A stretch of 64,000 nt of DNA from an uncultured Collinsella sp. (GCA_902496455.1 CABVAY010000003.1:21134-85133); one strand, 5' to 3'; counted from the first letter of the stretch, positions 1-10,627 are shown. Notes: generated by a model not told the origin, from the sequence alone. Numbers and translations are program-made.

Positions 1-2
1 TC

Positions 3-1679
3 GTCGACATCACCAACTATGTGATGATGCTCACTGGTCAGCCGCTGCACGCCTTTGACCTCGACACCTTTGCCGAGCGCGATGGCAGGCGCCGCGTGGT
101 CGTTCGCGCCGCCCAGCAGGACGAGAAGTTCACGACGCTCGACGGCGAGGAGCGTACGCTCGACGCCGGCATGGGTCTCATCACCGACGGCGAGCGTCCT
201 GTGGCGCTGGCCGGCGTTATGGGTGGCATGGATTCCGAGATTGAGGACGACACCGTCGACGTGATGGTCGAGAGCGCCTGCTTCAACGCCGGCCGCACCT
301 CGCACACCAGCCGTGACCTGTCGCTGATCTCTGACGCCTCCATTCGCTTTGAGCGCCAGGTCGACGAGACCGGCTGCGTGGACGTCGCCAATGTGACGTG
401 CGCGCTCATCGAGGAGATAGCCGGCGGCGAGGTCGCCCCCGGCTATGTGGACGTGTTCCCCGCGCCCAAGACCATCGACAGCATTAAGCTGCGTTTGGCC
501 CGCGTACGCGCCATCTGCGGTGCCGGCATCGAGCCCGACTTTATCGAGCGCTCGCTCACCCGCCTGGGCTGCACCGTCGAGCGCGACGGCGAGGACTTTA
601 TGGTCACGCCGCCGAGCTTCCGTCCCGACCTGCCGCGCGAGATCGACCTGATCGAGGAGGTCCTGCGCCTGTGGGGCATGGGCCGCGTGACGGCGACCAT
701 CCCGGCTGCCAAGAACCATATCGGCGGCCTGACCCGCGAGCAGAAGCTTACCCGCAAGGTTGGCGAGATCCTGCGCGCCTGCGGCCTCAACGAGACCACG
801 ACCTTTGGCTTCGCCGCCCCGGGCGACCTGGAGAAGATCGGCATGTCCACCGAAGGTCGCGGCTGCCCCGTGGTGCTCATGAATCCGTTGGTCGCCGAGC
901 AGACCGAGATGCGCCGCTCGTTGCTGCCGGGTCTGCTGCAGTCTGTGGCCTACAACGAGGCCCACGGCACGCCCAACGTGCATCTGTACGAGGTCGGCAG
1001 CCTGTTCCACGGTCGCGAGAACGCCAGCCTGCCCAAGGAGACCAAGTCCGTGGCGGGCGTGCTGTCGGGCCAGTGGAGCGAGCAGTCCTGGAGCACGAAG
1101 TACCGTAAGCTGCGCTTCTTCTTTGGCAAGGGCATCGTTGAGGAGCTGCTTGCCCAGCTGCGCATCGAGAAGGTTCGCTTCCGTCCCGTCGAGGGCGAGA
1201 GCTATGCCTTCCTGCAGCCGGGTCGTGCTGCCGAGGTGCTCTCGGGCGGTACCGTGCTGGGCTGGGTTGGCGAGATCCACCCCGAGGCGCGCGAGGCTAT
1301 GGGCATTGACGAGGTCGTCGTTGCCTTTGAGCTCGACCTGGACAAGCTGATCAAGGGCGCCCGCAACCAGGAGAACTACCGTGAGTTCTCGCAGTACCCG
1401 GCCGTTGAACACGACCTTGCTATCGTGGTCGACAACACTGTGACCTGCGAGGATCTTGAGCGTCGCATTACGAGTGCCGGCGGCAAGCTGCTCGAGGGCG
1501 TGCGTCTGTTCGACGTCTACCGCGATCCCATCCGTATCGGTGCGGGCAAGAAGTCCATGGCCTTTGCGCTTACGTATCGCTCCGACGACCACACGCTCAC
1601 CAGCGAAGAGGTCGAAAAAGCGCACCAGAAGATCGTCACCAAGGTGTGCAAGGGCGTAAACGGCGAGGTCCGCGGCTAG
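3..1679 (+). CDS. pheT: Phenylalanine-tRNA ligase beta subunit, 5'-truncated by the window edge
   Basis: The beta chain of the alpha2-beta2 phenylalanyl-tRNA synthetase charges tRNA-Phe in the cytoplasm. The reading frame is open from base 3 and enters mid-protein with TNYVMMLTGQPLHAFD, a hallmark of the B3/B4 editing region, so the N-terminal tRNA-binding domain lies upstream of the window. A B5 domain follows (around the segment PDLPREIDLIEEVLRLWG), then the catalytic-like core, and the chain ends with the FDX-ACB anticodon-binding domain (PAVEHDLAIVVD near the C-terminus). The GTG at 21 is not the true start, because conserved residues precede it. pheS would be expected just upstream. Stop TAG at 1677-1679; a terminator hairpin follows about 110 bp later. 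Confidence 0.97.
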   Translation, partial: VDITNYVMMLTGQPLHAFDLDTFAERDGRRRVVVRAAQQDEKFTTLDGEERTLDAGMGLITDGERPVALAGVMGGMDSEIEDDTVDVMVESACFNAGRTSHTSRDLSLISDASIRFERQVDETGCVDVANVTCALIEEIAGGEVAPGYVDVFPAPKTIDSIKLRLARVRAICGAGIEPDFIERSLTRLGCTVERDGEDFMVTPPSFRPDLPREIDLIEEVLRLWGMGRVTATIPAAKNHIGGLTREQKLTRKVGEILRACGLNETTTFGFAAPGDLEKIGMSTEGRGCPVVLMNPLVAEQTEMRRSLLPGLLQSVAYNEAHGTPNVHLYEVGSLFHGRENASLPKETKSVAGVLSGQWSEQSWSTKYRKLRFFFGKGIVEELLAQLRIEKVRFRPVEGESYAFLQPGRAAEVLSGGTVLGWVGEIHPEAREAMGIDEVVVAFELDLDKLIKGARNQENYREFSQYPAVEHDLAIVVDNTVTCEDLERRITSAGGKLLEGVRLFDVYRDPIRIGAGKKSMAFALTYRSDDHTLTSEEVEKAHQKIVTKVCKGVNGEVRG

Positions 1680-1787
1680 GTCCTGCGCTGGGGTATGGGT
1701 CAGCGGTGGCTGCTGCCGAGTCCTACGTGACTGCTATGCCCGGTATAAGGCACCGTTGAGCCTGCATATATGACACGCGCATTACAT

Positions 1788-1822
1788 AACGGCGTGCTGC
1801 TTTGTCGGCAGTGCGCCGTTTT
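1788..1822 (+). terminator. Probable Rho-independent terminator of pheT
   Basis: AACGGCG at 1788-1794 pairs with CGCCGTT at 1814-1820, with a partly paired interior, followed by a short T run. It also carries the -35 region of the next transcription unit in its loop. Confidence 0.6.
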
Positions 1823-1830
1823 GCTATGAT
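1802..1830 (+). promoter_or_regulatory. Candidate sigma-70-type promoter of the metal uptake operon
   Basis: TTGTCG (1802-1807), a 17-bp spacer and TATGAT (1825-1830) make a good -35/-10 pair. Transcription would begin around 1837, so the operator at 1841-1868 covers the start of the transcript. Confidence 0.6.
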
Positions 1831-1840
1831 AGCCCGCGTC

Positions 1841-1868
1841 GTGTTACGAATCTGACATTACGTAACAC
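1841..1868. promoter_or_regulatory. NikR-type operator (perfect inverted repeat)
   Basis: GTGTTACG (1841-1848) and CGTAACAC (1861-1868) are perfect inverted repeats. Read as GTGTTAC-N14-GTAACAC this equals the non-enterobacterial NikR operator consensus as I recall it from comparative genomics of nickel regulons. It lies directly downstream of the predicted -10, a position suited to repression when nickel is abundant. NikR itself is not encoded in the window. Confidence 0.7.
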
Positions 1869-1925
1869 TGGAAAGGTGATTCAAACGGCGTTGCAATTCC
1901 GTGCGCCGATAACCGGGAGGCGTGC

Positions 1926-3011
1926 ATGCACATTCCAGATAATTATCTGTCCCCGCAGACCGATGCCGTCATGGCAGTGGCGATGGTGCCCGTTTGGGTT
2001 CACTGCATCAAGAAAGTGCGCGCCACGCTCGATCGCGAGCACATGGCTTTCCTGGGCATCTGCGCCGCGTTCTCCTTCCTGCTTATGATGTTCAATGTGC
2101 CGCTGCCCGGCGGCACCACAGGTCACGCCGTCGGCGGCGCGCTCATTGCGCTGCTGCTAGGCCCCGAGGCCGCGGCTATCGCTGTCTCGGTTGCGCTGGC
2201 GCTGCAGGCGCTGCTGTTTGGCGACGGCGGCGTTCTGTCGTTTGGCGCCAACTGCTTTAACATGGCCTTTGTGCTGCCGTTTGTCGCTGCTATCGTGTTC
2301 CGTGCGCTCAACAGCCGTCTGCACGACAAGAGCTGGGGCACCTCGGTTTCTGCCATCGTGAGCGGTTGGGTCGGCCTGTGCCTGGCGGCCCTGTGCGCGG
2401 CAATCGAGTTTGGTATTCAGCCGATGCTCTTTACCAACGCTTCGGGCGCGCCGCTGTACTGCCCCTTCCCGCTGTCCGTGGCTATTCCGGCCATGTTGAT
2501 CCCGCATATGCTGGTTGCCGGCGTGATCGAGGGCGTGGCGACGGCCGCCATCTACGGTTTCATCAAGAAGACGGCGCCGAGCGTTATCGTCGGGCCCGAG
2601 GCCGTCGATGGCCAGCTTACTGCCGAGGGCGCTGCTGCCGAGAAGACCTCGCTGGTCCCCACGCTCATCTTGGTTGCCGTGCTTGTCGTGGCTACGCCGC
2701 TCGGCTTGCTTGCCACAGGTGACGCATGGGGCGAGTGGGACGCCGAGGGCGCCGCGACCGCCGTTCAGGAGGCTGGTGACGACAGTCTGCAGGCTTCGGT
2801 CGGCCTTGATACCCCGACCTTTGCCGACGCTCTGCCTACGGGTGATTACCTGCAGGCCTATTCCGAGGAGCAGGGTCTTGGCTTTGCCGGTCAGGCTGCC
2901 ATGTATATCCTGTCCGGCGTGATTGGCGTGGCGGTGCTCACCATCGCATTCCGTCTGATCTCGCTGACGGTTAAGGAAAGCGGTGCTCATGGCAATAGCC
3001 GAGCTGCCTAG
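1926..3011 (+). CDS. cbiM: ECF-type nickel/cobalt transporter, substrate-binding membrane component fused to an N-like domain
   Basis: This is the S component of a CbiMQO/NikMQO energy-coupling-factor transporter that imports Ni2+ or Co2+. The mature N-terminus MHIPDNYLS is diagnostic: in NikM structures the N-terminal amine, His2 and a His near 67 bind the metal, and here His67 lies in PGGTTGHAVGG. About seven membrane segments follow. After residue 240 there is a second part with one membrane segment, a roughly 80-residue exposed loop (GDAWGEWDAEG) and a last membrane segment, matching the CbiN/NikN (PDGLE-like) partner fused to M. The start has a GGGAGG site at 1915-1920. It overlaps the next gene. 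The NikR-type operator upstream favours nickel over cobalt, so nikM would be an equally good name; that is inference. Confidence 0.9.
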   Translation: MHIPDNYLSPQTDAVMAVAMVPVWVHCIKKVRATLDREHMAFLGICAAFSFLLMMFNVPLPGGTTGHAVGGALIALLLGPEAAAIAVSVALALQALLFGDGGVLSFGANCFNMAFVLPFVAAIVFRALNSRLHDKSWGTSVSAIVSGWVGLCLAALCAAIEFGIQPMLFTNASGAPLYCPFPLSVAIPAMLIPHMLVAGVIEGVATAAIYGFIKKTAPSVIVGPEAVDGQLTAEGAAAEKTSLVPTLILVAVLVVATPLGLLATGDAWGEWDAEGAATAVQEAGDDSLQASVGLDTPTFADALPTGDYLQAYSEEQGLGFAGQAAMYILSGVIGVAVLTIAFRLISLTVKESGAHGNSRAA

Positions 3012-3825
3012 CTGGCTTGCGGTCGAGGAGCGATACGAGCCCGTGGGGGCTCGGCATCGTGTGATGCAAAAGAACGTCCTGCACCTGGCGAGCCTGCTTG
3101 AGCGGGTTCGCCTGGGTGGGGGCGCGCACGAGGGCGGGTCGATGGTCGACCGCGCCCTTTCTTGCGTTTCGGCTCCGGTGCGCCTGGTGGGGATGTTCGT
3201 CTGCGTTCTATGCGTGTGTCTGACGCAGAGCCCGCTGTACCTCATGTTGATGGCGGCTATCGCGCTGGTGCTGGTCGCGGTGCGCCCCGCACGCGGGCTG
3301 CGTGCGACCATTGTACCGGCGCTCGGCGCCACGGGGCTTGCGGTGGTCCTGGCATTGCCTGCCCTGCTGCTGGGCGCGTCTGCCACGGGCGCCATGCTCA
3401 AGATTGCGCTCAAGACCTTCATTAATGTGTCGCTGGTGCTGGGCGTTTCGTGGACGCTTACCTGGAGCCGCATGTCGGCGGCGCTCAAAATGCTGCACCT
3501 GCCCGACGAGGTCATCTTTACCTTTGATATGGCACTCAAGCATATCGAGGTGCTGGGACGCACGGCGCACGATCTGTGCGAATCGGTCATGCTGCGCAGC
3601 GTTGGCCGTGCGCCTGAGGGATTTTCGCGTACCGATTCGATCGCGGGTATCATGGGCATGACGTTTATCAAGGCGATGGAATGCAGCCGCGCGATGGACG
3701 AGGCCATGCTCTGCCGCGGCTTTGCCGATGTGTATCCGGCTCCTGCGCGGAGCGGCTTTGGCTGGCGCGATGCGGTTTACGCGGTCGTTGTGGTTCTGCT
3801 CGCCGTGTTGTGCGCGGTGCTGTAG
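2989..3825 (+). CDS. cbiQ: ECF transporter transmembrane (T) component
   Basis: This is the transmembrane scaffold that couples ATPase motion to the metal-binding subunit. An N-terminal cytoplasmic stretch of about 55 residues precedes four or five hydrophobic segments (VRLVGMFVCVLCVCL, LMLMAAIALVLVAV, LAVVLALPALLLGA). The C-terminal cytoplasmic region carries the coupling-helix type sequences expected of T components, e.g. HDLCESVMLRSVGR and MDEAMLCRGF, which resembles the Ala-Arg-Gly motif. ATG 2989 is preferred over GTG 2983 because AAGGAAAG at 2973-2980 is then properly spaced. It overlaps cbiM by 23 bp, indicating translational coupling. Confidence 0.88.
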   Translation: MAIAELPSWLAVEERYEPVGARHRVMQKNVLHLASLLERVRLGGGAHEGGSMVDRALSCVSAPVRLVGMFVCVLCVCLTQSPLYLMLMAAIALVLVAVRPARGLRATIVPALGATGLAVVLALPALLLGASATGAMLKIALKTFINVSLVLGVSWTLTWSRMSAALKMLHLPDEVIFTFDMALKHIEVLGRTAHDLCESVMLRSVGRAPEGFSRTDSIAGIMGMTFIKAMECSRAMDEAMLCRGFADVYPAPARSGFGWRDAVYAVVVVLLAVLCAVL

Positions 3826-3869
3826 CGCGGGCGGTCGATCCGTTGATGTGAATAGGGAAGGGCGACGTT

Positions 3870-4640
3870 TTGGCAAACGATACGAATAACGCGATGGGCG
3901 CGAGCGGTGCTGCTGGCGCTGAGACCACGCCGCTCATCGAGTTTCGCGACGTGGTGTTTTCCTATGCGGGCCATACGGTGGTCGACGGTGTTTCGCTGCA
4001 GGTGGACCGTGGAGAGCTCGTTGCCCTGCTAGGTCCCAACGGCTGCGGCAAGACGACGATCATGCGCCTTATTAACGGCCTTGAACTCGCTGACGCAGGG
4101 GCATACCTGTTTGACGGGCACGTGATTGATGCGGCGTTTCTAAAGGATTCCGCGGCCGCTCAGCGTTTTCATCAGCGCGTGGGCTTTGTGTTCCAGAATG
4201 CCGATGCGCAGCTCTTTTGCGCCACGGTGGGCGAGGAGATCGCGTTTGGGCCGGCTCAAATGGGACTGCCGGCAGACGAGCTCGAGCGCCGCGTCCGCGA
4301 TGCCATGAAGCTGTTCCAGGTTGCCGATCTGGTCGATGCCTCGCCCTATCAGCTTTCGGGCGGGCAAAAGAAGCGTGTGGCCCTGGCGGCAGTCGTATCG
4401 ATGAACCCCGATATCCTAGTGCTCGATGAGCCCACCAATGGACTCGACGAGGATTCATGTGACATCGTGGTCAACTTCTTGCTGGCTTACGTCGCGGCGG
4501 GTAAGACGGTCTTGATGAGCACACATCACCAGGATTTGGTGCGACGCCTGGGTGCCCGTGCAATCTATATCGATCGATATCACCATGTGGTCGAGGCGCC
4601 TTCGCCGTCGTATGGAACCGAAAGCGGTGCTACGGACTAG
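3870..4640 (+). CDS. cbiO: ECF transporter ATP-binding protein
   Basis: The ABC ATPase that powers the metal uptake system. From the N-terminus: Walker A GPNGCGKT (residues 55-62), Q-loop VFQNADAQLF, signature LSGGQKKRVA, Walker B ILVLDEPTNGLD and the switch His in MSTHH. At 256 residues it has the family length, and only one ATPase is present, so it would act as a homodimer. The likely start is TTG 3870, about ten bases after GGGAAG; ATG 3894 in the same frame is an alternative because the first 20 residues are low-complexity and not conserved. It lies 44 bp after cbiQ and probably ends the operon. Confidence 0.92.
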   Translation: MANDTNNAMGASGAAGAETTPLIEFRDVVFSYAGHTVVDGVSLQVDRGELVALLGPNGCGKTTIMRLINGLELADAGAYLFDGHVIDAAFLKDSAAAQRFHQRVGFVFQNADAQLFCATVGEEIAFGPAQMGLPADELERRVRDAMKLFQVADLVDASPYQLSGGQKKRVALAAVVSMNPDILVLDEPTNGLDEDSCDIVVNFLLAYVAAGKTVLMSTHHQDLVRRLGARAIYIDRYHHVVEAPSPSYGTESGATD

Positions 4641-4720
4641 TTGCTGCGTAGAGCATGCGTAGCCGCCCGCGCGGCATTGCCGTGATGGTATAGTTATCCA
4701 GGTTTTTTATGGGGGTGGCT

Positions 4721-5569
4721 ATGCCAAGCTGGAACATTCATATCGCTCAGACGGAGCGTTTGCTGGAGCGCACCGGTGCGCTTGCCAATAGCGTGCGCGA
4801 CCGCAATGCCTTTTTGTTTGGCTGCGTGGTTCCGGATATCTTCGTGGGCTATATGGTCCCTGCCATCGCCGATCCCATCCCGTACCGCATTACGCACTTT
4901 GCCAAGCCCGAGCCCATCCCAAAGCCTCGTGAGCATGAGTTTTGGGATACCTATGTGGCACCGTTGCTAAAAAGTTCGCCCACCGGTGCGCCGGCCGCGG
5001 CGACCTCGATTATCGAGGAACGCGTGCGACTGAACCGCGTGCACTATCCCCAGCGCTACAAGGATGCCGAGCCGGTTGCCGGTCCCGGCGCCTATGAGTT
5101 CTCGCTTGCATCCGAAGATGTGGCACAGTCGTTGCTCGATTTGACACTGGGTGTCTGGTCGCATTTGGTGGCCGACACGGTATGGAACACGCGTGTGAAC
5201 CAGTATCTGGAAGCAAACGGCGGCAAGCCGAGCGAGGAATTCCGCATTAAAAAGCAGGGCGATTTTGACTGGTTTGGCAAGACGCTGGGCATTGTTTCCA
5301 TCCCGCGTGCGACCGATCGTCTGTATACTGCTGCGGCGCGTTTTGGTCAGTATCCCATCCATAAAGAATATGTGCTCAAGACCATCGGCGTCATGCACGA
5401 GATTGTACGCGAAAACCCCGGTGAGCCCGACCATCCGCCATACCGCCTGCTAACCGAGGAGTTTTTCGATGCAACGTTTACCGAGGTCATCGAGCTGACC
5501 GAGGCGGGATTTGCGGCTCGCGTTGCCGCTTCTGACGTCCCCGCAGTCCCTCTGATTGCTAGCTGCTAG
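4721..5569 (+). CDS. Zinc-dependent phospholipase C-like protein
   Basis: This resembles the Zn_dep_PLPC family, whose members hold several metal ions through His and Asp side chains. Visible candidates are the N-terminal MPSWNIH, VPDIF near residue 44, THF near 65 and the WSHLVADTVWN helix, which has the typical H-x3-D spacing of the family. No signal peptide is visible, so it is predicted to be cytoplasmic, unlike clostridial toxins of this fold; many such bacterial proteins have no known substrate. ATG 4721 is chosen because GGGGGTGG lies just upstream and the conserved sequence begins with MPSWNIH; ATG 4709 is the longer alternative. A TATAGT at 4690-4695 may be its -10. It appears monocistronic. 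Confidence 0.7.
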   Translation: MPSWNIHIAQTERLLERTGALANSVRDRNAFLFGCVVPDIFVGYMVPAIADPIPYRITHFAKPEPIPKPREHEFWDTYVAPLLKSSPTGAPAAATSIIEERVRLNRVHYPQRYKDAEPVAGPGAYEFSLASEDVAQSLLDLTLGVWSHLVADTVWNTRVNQYLEANGGKPSEEFRIKKQGDFDWFGKTLGIVSIPRATDRLYTAAARFGQYPIHKEYVLKTIGVMHEIVRENPGEPDHPPYRLLTEEFFDATFTEVIELTEAGFAARVAASDVPAVPLIASC

Positions 5570-5691
5570 TCGGCCGGCTTGACGGTGAACAGTTCACCCC
5601 AATTGACCAACGGCTCCCCTCGCAGGGCGTCTTCGGTGGTGCGCTCGGTATCGGAGAGGCTTGCGACTGAACGCAAATCGATGAAGTGACA
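5566..5691 (-). pseudogene. Possible 3' remnant of an unidentified gene
   Basis: On the minus strand about 41 codons with this genome's codon bias (mostly G or C in third positions) end in GELFTVKPAD and a TAG stop that overlaps the end of the phospholipase-like gene by 4 bp. There is no convincing start codon or ribosome binding site; upstream the frame runs straight into the pyk terminator. It may be the tail of a deleted gene or just a chance open frame. I do not recognise the peptide. Confidence 0.3.
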
Positions 5692-5706
5692 TATGGAGAA
5701 GGTCTT

Positions 5707-5742
5707 AAAAAAGGGGCCCGGAAGGCAATGCCTTCCGGGCCC
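5707..5742 (-). terminator. Strong Rho-independent terminator of pyk
   Basis: Fourteen-base perfect arms (5714-5727 and 5729-5742, GC-rich, ending in GGGCCC) followed, on the minus strand, by six Ts (5707-5712). It lies about 30 bp after the pyk stop codon. Confidence 0.93.
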
Positions 5743-5773
5743 TTTGCAATGCAAATCTGCTTGCAAGTACGAT

Positions 5774-7234
5774 TTAGCGCACCTGAGCGACGTAAGCGAC
5801 GTTGGTCGAGGAGACCTTGTCCTCGAGCTGGACGCTCATGCGGGGATCGCCGGCGGTAGCGACGGTCAGATCGCCGGCCTCGACGTAGCCGAGCTCCTTA
5901 GCGGTCTCGATCGCCTTGACGATCGTGCCGTTGACGGTGCCCTGGGTAATCTCGGCCTGGTGCGGGATAACACCCCAGTACATAATCATCTGCTGGACGG
6001 CCCACTCGTGGCGGGAGAACGCGCAGATCGGCATGTTGGGACGGAAGTGCGAGATCAGGCGAGCGGTACGACCGGTGGTCGTCGGCACGGTGATGCACTT
6101 GGCGCCAACGGTGGTAGCCATGTTCACGGCGGACATACCCACAACGTTGTTGACAACGCGGGTGCCATGAGCGTCGGCCGGAACCTCGAGCGGAGCGTGG
6201 GCCGGGAGGTACTTCTCGGTCTCGAGAGCAATGCTGGCCTGCATCTTAACGGCCTCGACCGGGTACTTACCGGCAGCGGACTCGCCGGACAGCATAACGG
6301 CGTCGGTGCCGTCGTAGATGGCGTTAGCAACGTCGGCAACCTCGGCGCGCGTCGGGCGCGGGTTCTGCTGCATGGAGTCGAGCATCTGCGTAGCGGTGAT
6401 AACGGGCTTGTAGGCCGCGTTGCACTTGGCGATGATCTCCTTCTGGATGTGCGGAACGAGCTCGGGCTTGATCTCGATGCCCAGGTCGCCACGGGCGACC
6501 ATGATGCCATCGGAAGCCTCGAGGATCTCGTCGAAGTTCTCGACGCCCAGGGCGCACTCGATCTTCGGGAAGATCGTCACGTGCTCGCCGCCGTTCTCGC
6601 GGCAAAGCTCGCGGATGCCGCGGACGGACTCGCCGTCACGGATGAAGGAAGCGGCGATGTAGTCGATGTTCTCGGTCAGGCCAAAGAGGATGTCCTGACG
6701 ATCGCGCTCGGTGATAGCAGGCAGCGAGATGTTGACGTTGGGCATGTTGACGCCCTTGCGCTCGCCGATCAGGCCGTCGTTCTTAACGACGCAGGTCATG
6801 TCCTGGCCGTCGACGGACTCGACCTCGAGGGCGACCAGGCCGTCATCGATCAGGATGAGGGAGCCCTTCTCGACCTCGGAGGGCAGAGCCAGGTAGTCGA
6901 GGGAGATGTGCTCAGAGGTGCCGTGGAAATCCTCGGACGTGGGCTGAGCGGTGACGACGATCTTATCGCCGGTCTTGACGGCAACCTTCTTGCCGTCGAC
7001 CAGAAGGCCGGTGCGGACCTCGGGGCCCTTGGTGTCGAGCAGGATGCCGACGGGCAGACCGAGCTCCTTGGAAATACGACGGACGCGCTCGATGCGACCG
7101 TGGTGCTCGTCGTAGGATCCGTGCGAGAAGTTAAAACGGGCGACGTTCATGCCCGCCTTGATCATCTCGCGGATGGTCTCGTCGCTATCGCAGGCGGGAC
7201 CCATGGTGCATACAATCTTGGTGCGCTTGTACAT
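5774..7234 (-). CDS. pyk: Pyruvate kinase
   Basis: It converts phosphoenolpyruvate and ADP to pyruvate and ATP in the last step of glycolysis. The N-terminus RTKIVCTMGPACDSDETI and NVARFNFSHG are family hallmarks. The A domain carries DTKGPEVRTG, the K+/Mg2+ and PEP site region IFPKIECALGVENFDEI with the catalytic Lys, and MVARGDLGIE. The B domain lies between. The C-terminal domain holds the allosteric region. At 486 residues it is slightly longer than the classic 470. The start has GGAGGT well spaced upstream, and a TATAAT lies at 7298-7303 (minus strand). It is monocistronic, with a strong terminator at 5707-5742, and divergent from the P-type ATPase gene. Confidence 0.98.
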   Translation of the reverse strand: MYKRTKIVCTMGPACDSDETIREMIKAGMNVARFNFSHGSYDEHHGRIERVRRISKELGLPVGILLDTKGPEVRTGLLVDGKKVAVKTGDKIVVTAQPTSEDFHGTSEHISLDYLALPSEVEKGSLILIDDGLVALEVESVDGQDMTCVVKNDGLIGERKGVNMPNVNISLPAITERDRQDILFGLTENIDYIAASFIRDGESVRGIRELCRENGGEHVTIFPKIECALGVENFDEILEASDGIMVARGDLGIEIKPELVPHIQKEIIAKCNAAYKPVITATQMLDSMQQNPRPTRAEVADVANAIYDGTDAVMLSGESAAGKYPVEAVKMQASIALETEKYLPAHAPLEVPADAHGTRVVNNVVGMSAVNMATTVGAKCITVPTTTGRTARLISHFRPNMPICAFSRHEWAVQQMIMYWGVIPHQAEITQGTVNGTIVKAIETAKELGYVEAGDLTVATAGDPRMSVQLEDKVSSTNVAYVAQVR

Positions 7235-7297
7235 TCAGACCTCCATCTGACATCGTCTTGCGCTGATAGATAAACCATAAGAAATAAAACTGAGATG

Positions 7298-7303
7298 ATT
7301 ATA
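7298..7303 (-). promoter_or_regulatory. Candidate -10 of the pyk promoter
   Basis: The minus strand reads TATAAT here, 64 bp upstream of the pyk start codon. No good -35 was seen at the usual distance. Confidence 0.45.
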
Positions 7304-7527
7304 ACGAAATGGCGACCGAATACCCCAAAAAATCGACCGTATGCCGAATTAGAAGTTCATTTTTTGCGAAAAAACGGTATATGCAAAAACTTTACCAACC
7401 GTTCTAACCGCTGCTATCTGGGCGATATTTCAGTTTGATGATGCGCCGAAGAAAAAACGTTTTATCAATATTGAACATCATACGGTCTGCATCGTTGCAC
7501 CCGAGCCGTGTTTCCAATTGGAATGTT

Positions 7528-7557
7528 TTGGCTAGACGCGCTGCTTTGGGGTACCAT
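7528..7557 (+). promoter_or_regulatory. Candidate promoter of the calcium ATPase gene
   Basis: TTGGCT (7528-7533), an 18-bp spacer and TACCAT (7552-7557). It lies in an AT-rich divergent intergenic region; 7304-7527 contains no gene I can support. Confidence 0.45.
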
Positions 7558-7571
7558 AGCTCCACTATCAA

Positions 7572-7668
7572 CTGCCGCTCAGCACGGCAGCCTTGATGAG
7601 CCCTTGCCCTTCTCCTGGGAATTATGATCGGGCATCAATCTGCTGAGTGGCCCGAATCCCAGGAGGGG
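7572..7668 (+). promoter_or_regulatory. Structured 5' leader of the P-type ATPase gene; candidate cis-regulatory RNA
   Basis: Three nested or adjacent perfect pairings occur in about 100 bases: CTGCCG 7572-7577 with CGGCAG 7585-7590; TCCTGGGA 7613-7620 with TCCCAGGA 7657-7664; and TCGGGC 7628-7633 with GCCCGA 7650-7655. The outer stem buries part of the ribosome binding site AGGAGGGG (7661-7668). An alternative pairing, TTGATG-A-GCCC 7593-7603 with GGGCATCAA 7630-7638, would break the inner stem. I could not match it to a riboswitch class I know; the yybP-ykoY core motifs are not visible. Confidence 0.5.
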
Positions 7669-7675
7669 ACTCTAT

Positions 7676-10357
<2,682 letters not shown>

Positions 10358-10380
10358 GTCGAAAGGCCATCCCTCCCACC

Positions 10381-10471
10381 GGCCCGACCGCCTGCGGGGT
10401 TTCTTCTTCGCTGGTCCTCGCGCTTCGCGCTGCGGGATCGCTCAGAAGAAACCCCTCTCGGCGGTCGGGCC
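10381..10471. repeat. Long double-stem palindrome after the ATPase gene
   Basis: Two successive perfect 12-bp arm pairs are stacked: 10381-10392 with 10460-10471, and 10396-10407 with 10444-10455, separated by a 3/4-nt internal loop. The apical loop has its own short CGCG hairpin. There is no T run, so it is not a simple terminator. Confidence 0.8.
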
Positions 10472-10513
10472 TTCGGACAACCTCTCGGGACCGTAAGCTG
10501 AGGGAAAGTTTGT

Positions 10514-10548
10514 GAGCCGATCGAGCGTTTGCTCGACCGGCTCTTTTT
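10514..10548 (+). terminator. Rho-independent terminator
   Basis: GAGCCG-A-TCGAGC (10514-10526), loop GTTT, GCTCGA-C-CGGCTC (10531-10543), then TTTTT. The tail sequence GCTCTTTTTGATTTA recurs at 10571-10585, as if the 3' flank had been duplicated. Confidence 0.88.
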
Positions 10549-10627
10549 GATTTAGGGCTTTGCCCGGCCAGCTCTTTTTGATTTAAAATACCTGCTCAGT
10601 TGTGATTTGTGGTGCTGGGAGGCGCTT

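Noticed and set aside
5693..7273. A 526-codon open frame on the plus strand across pyk
   Set aside because: It lies opposite a complete, highly conserved pyruvate kinase and is rich in Gly/Asp/Val runs produced by complementing GC-biased codons; no ribosome site or family signature.
7572..7668. yybP-ykoY manganese riboswitch before the P-type ATPase
   Set aside because: The conserved GGGGAGUAG-type loop and partner loop are not visible, so I only call an unclassified structured leader.
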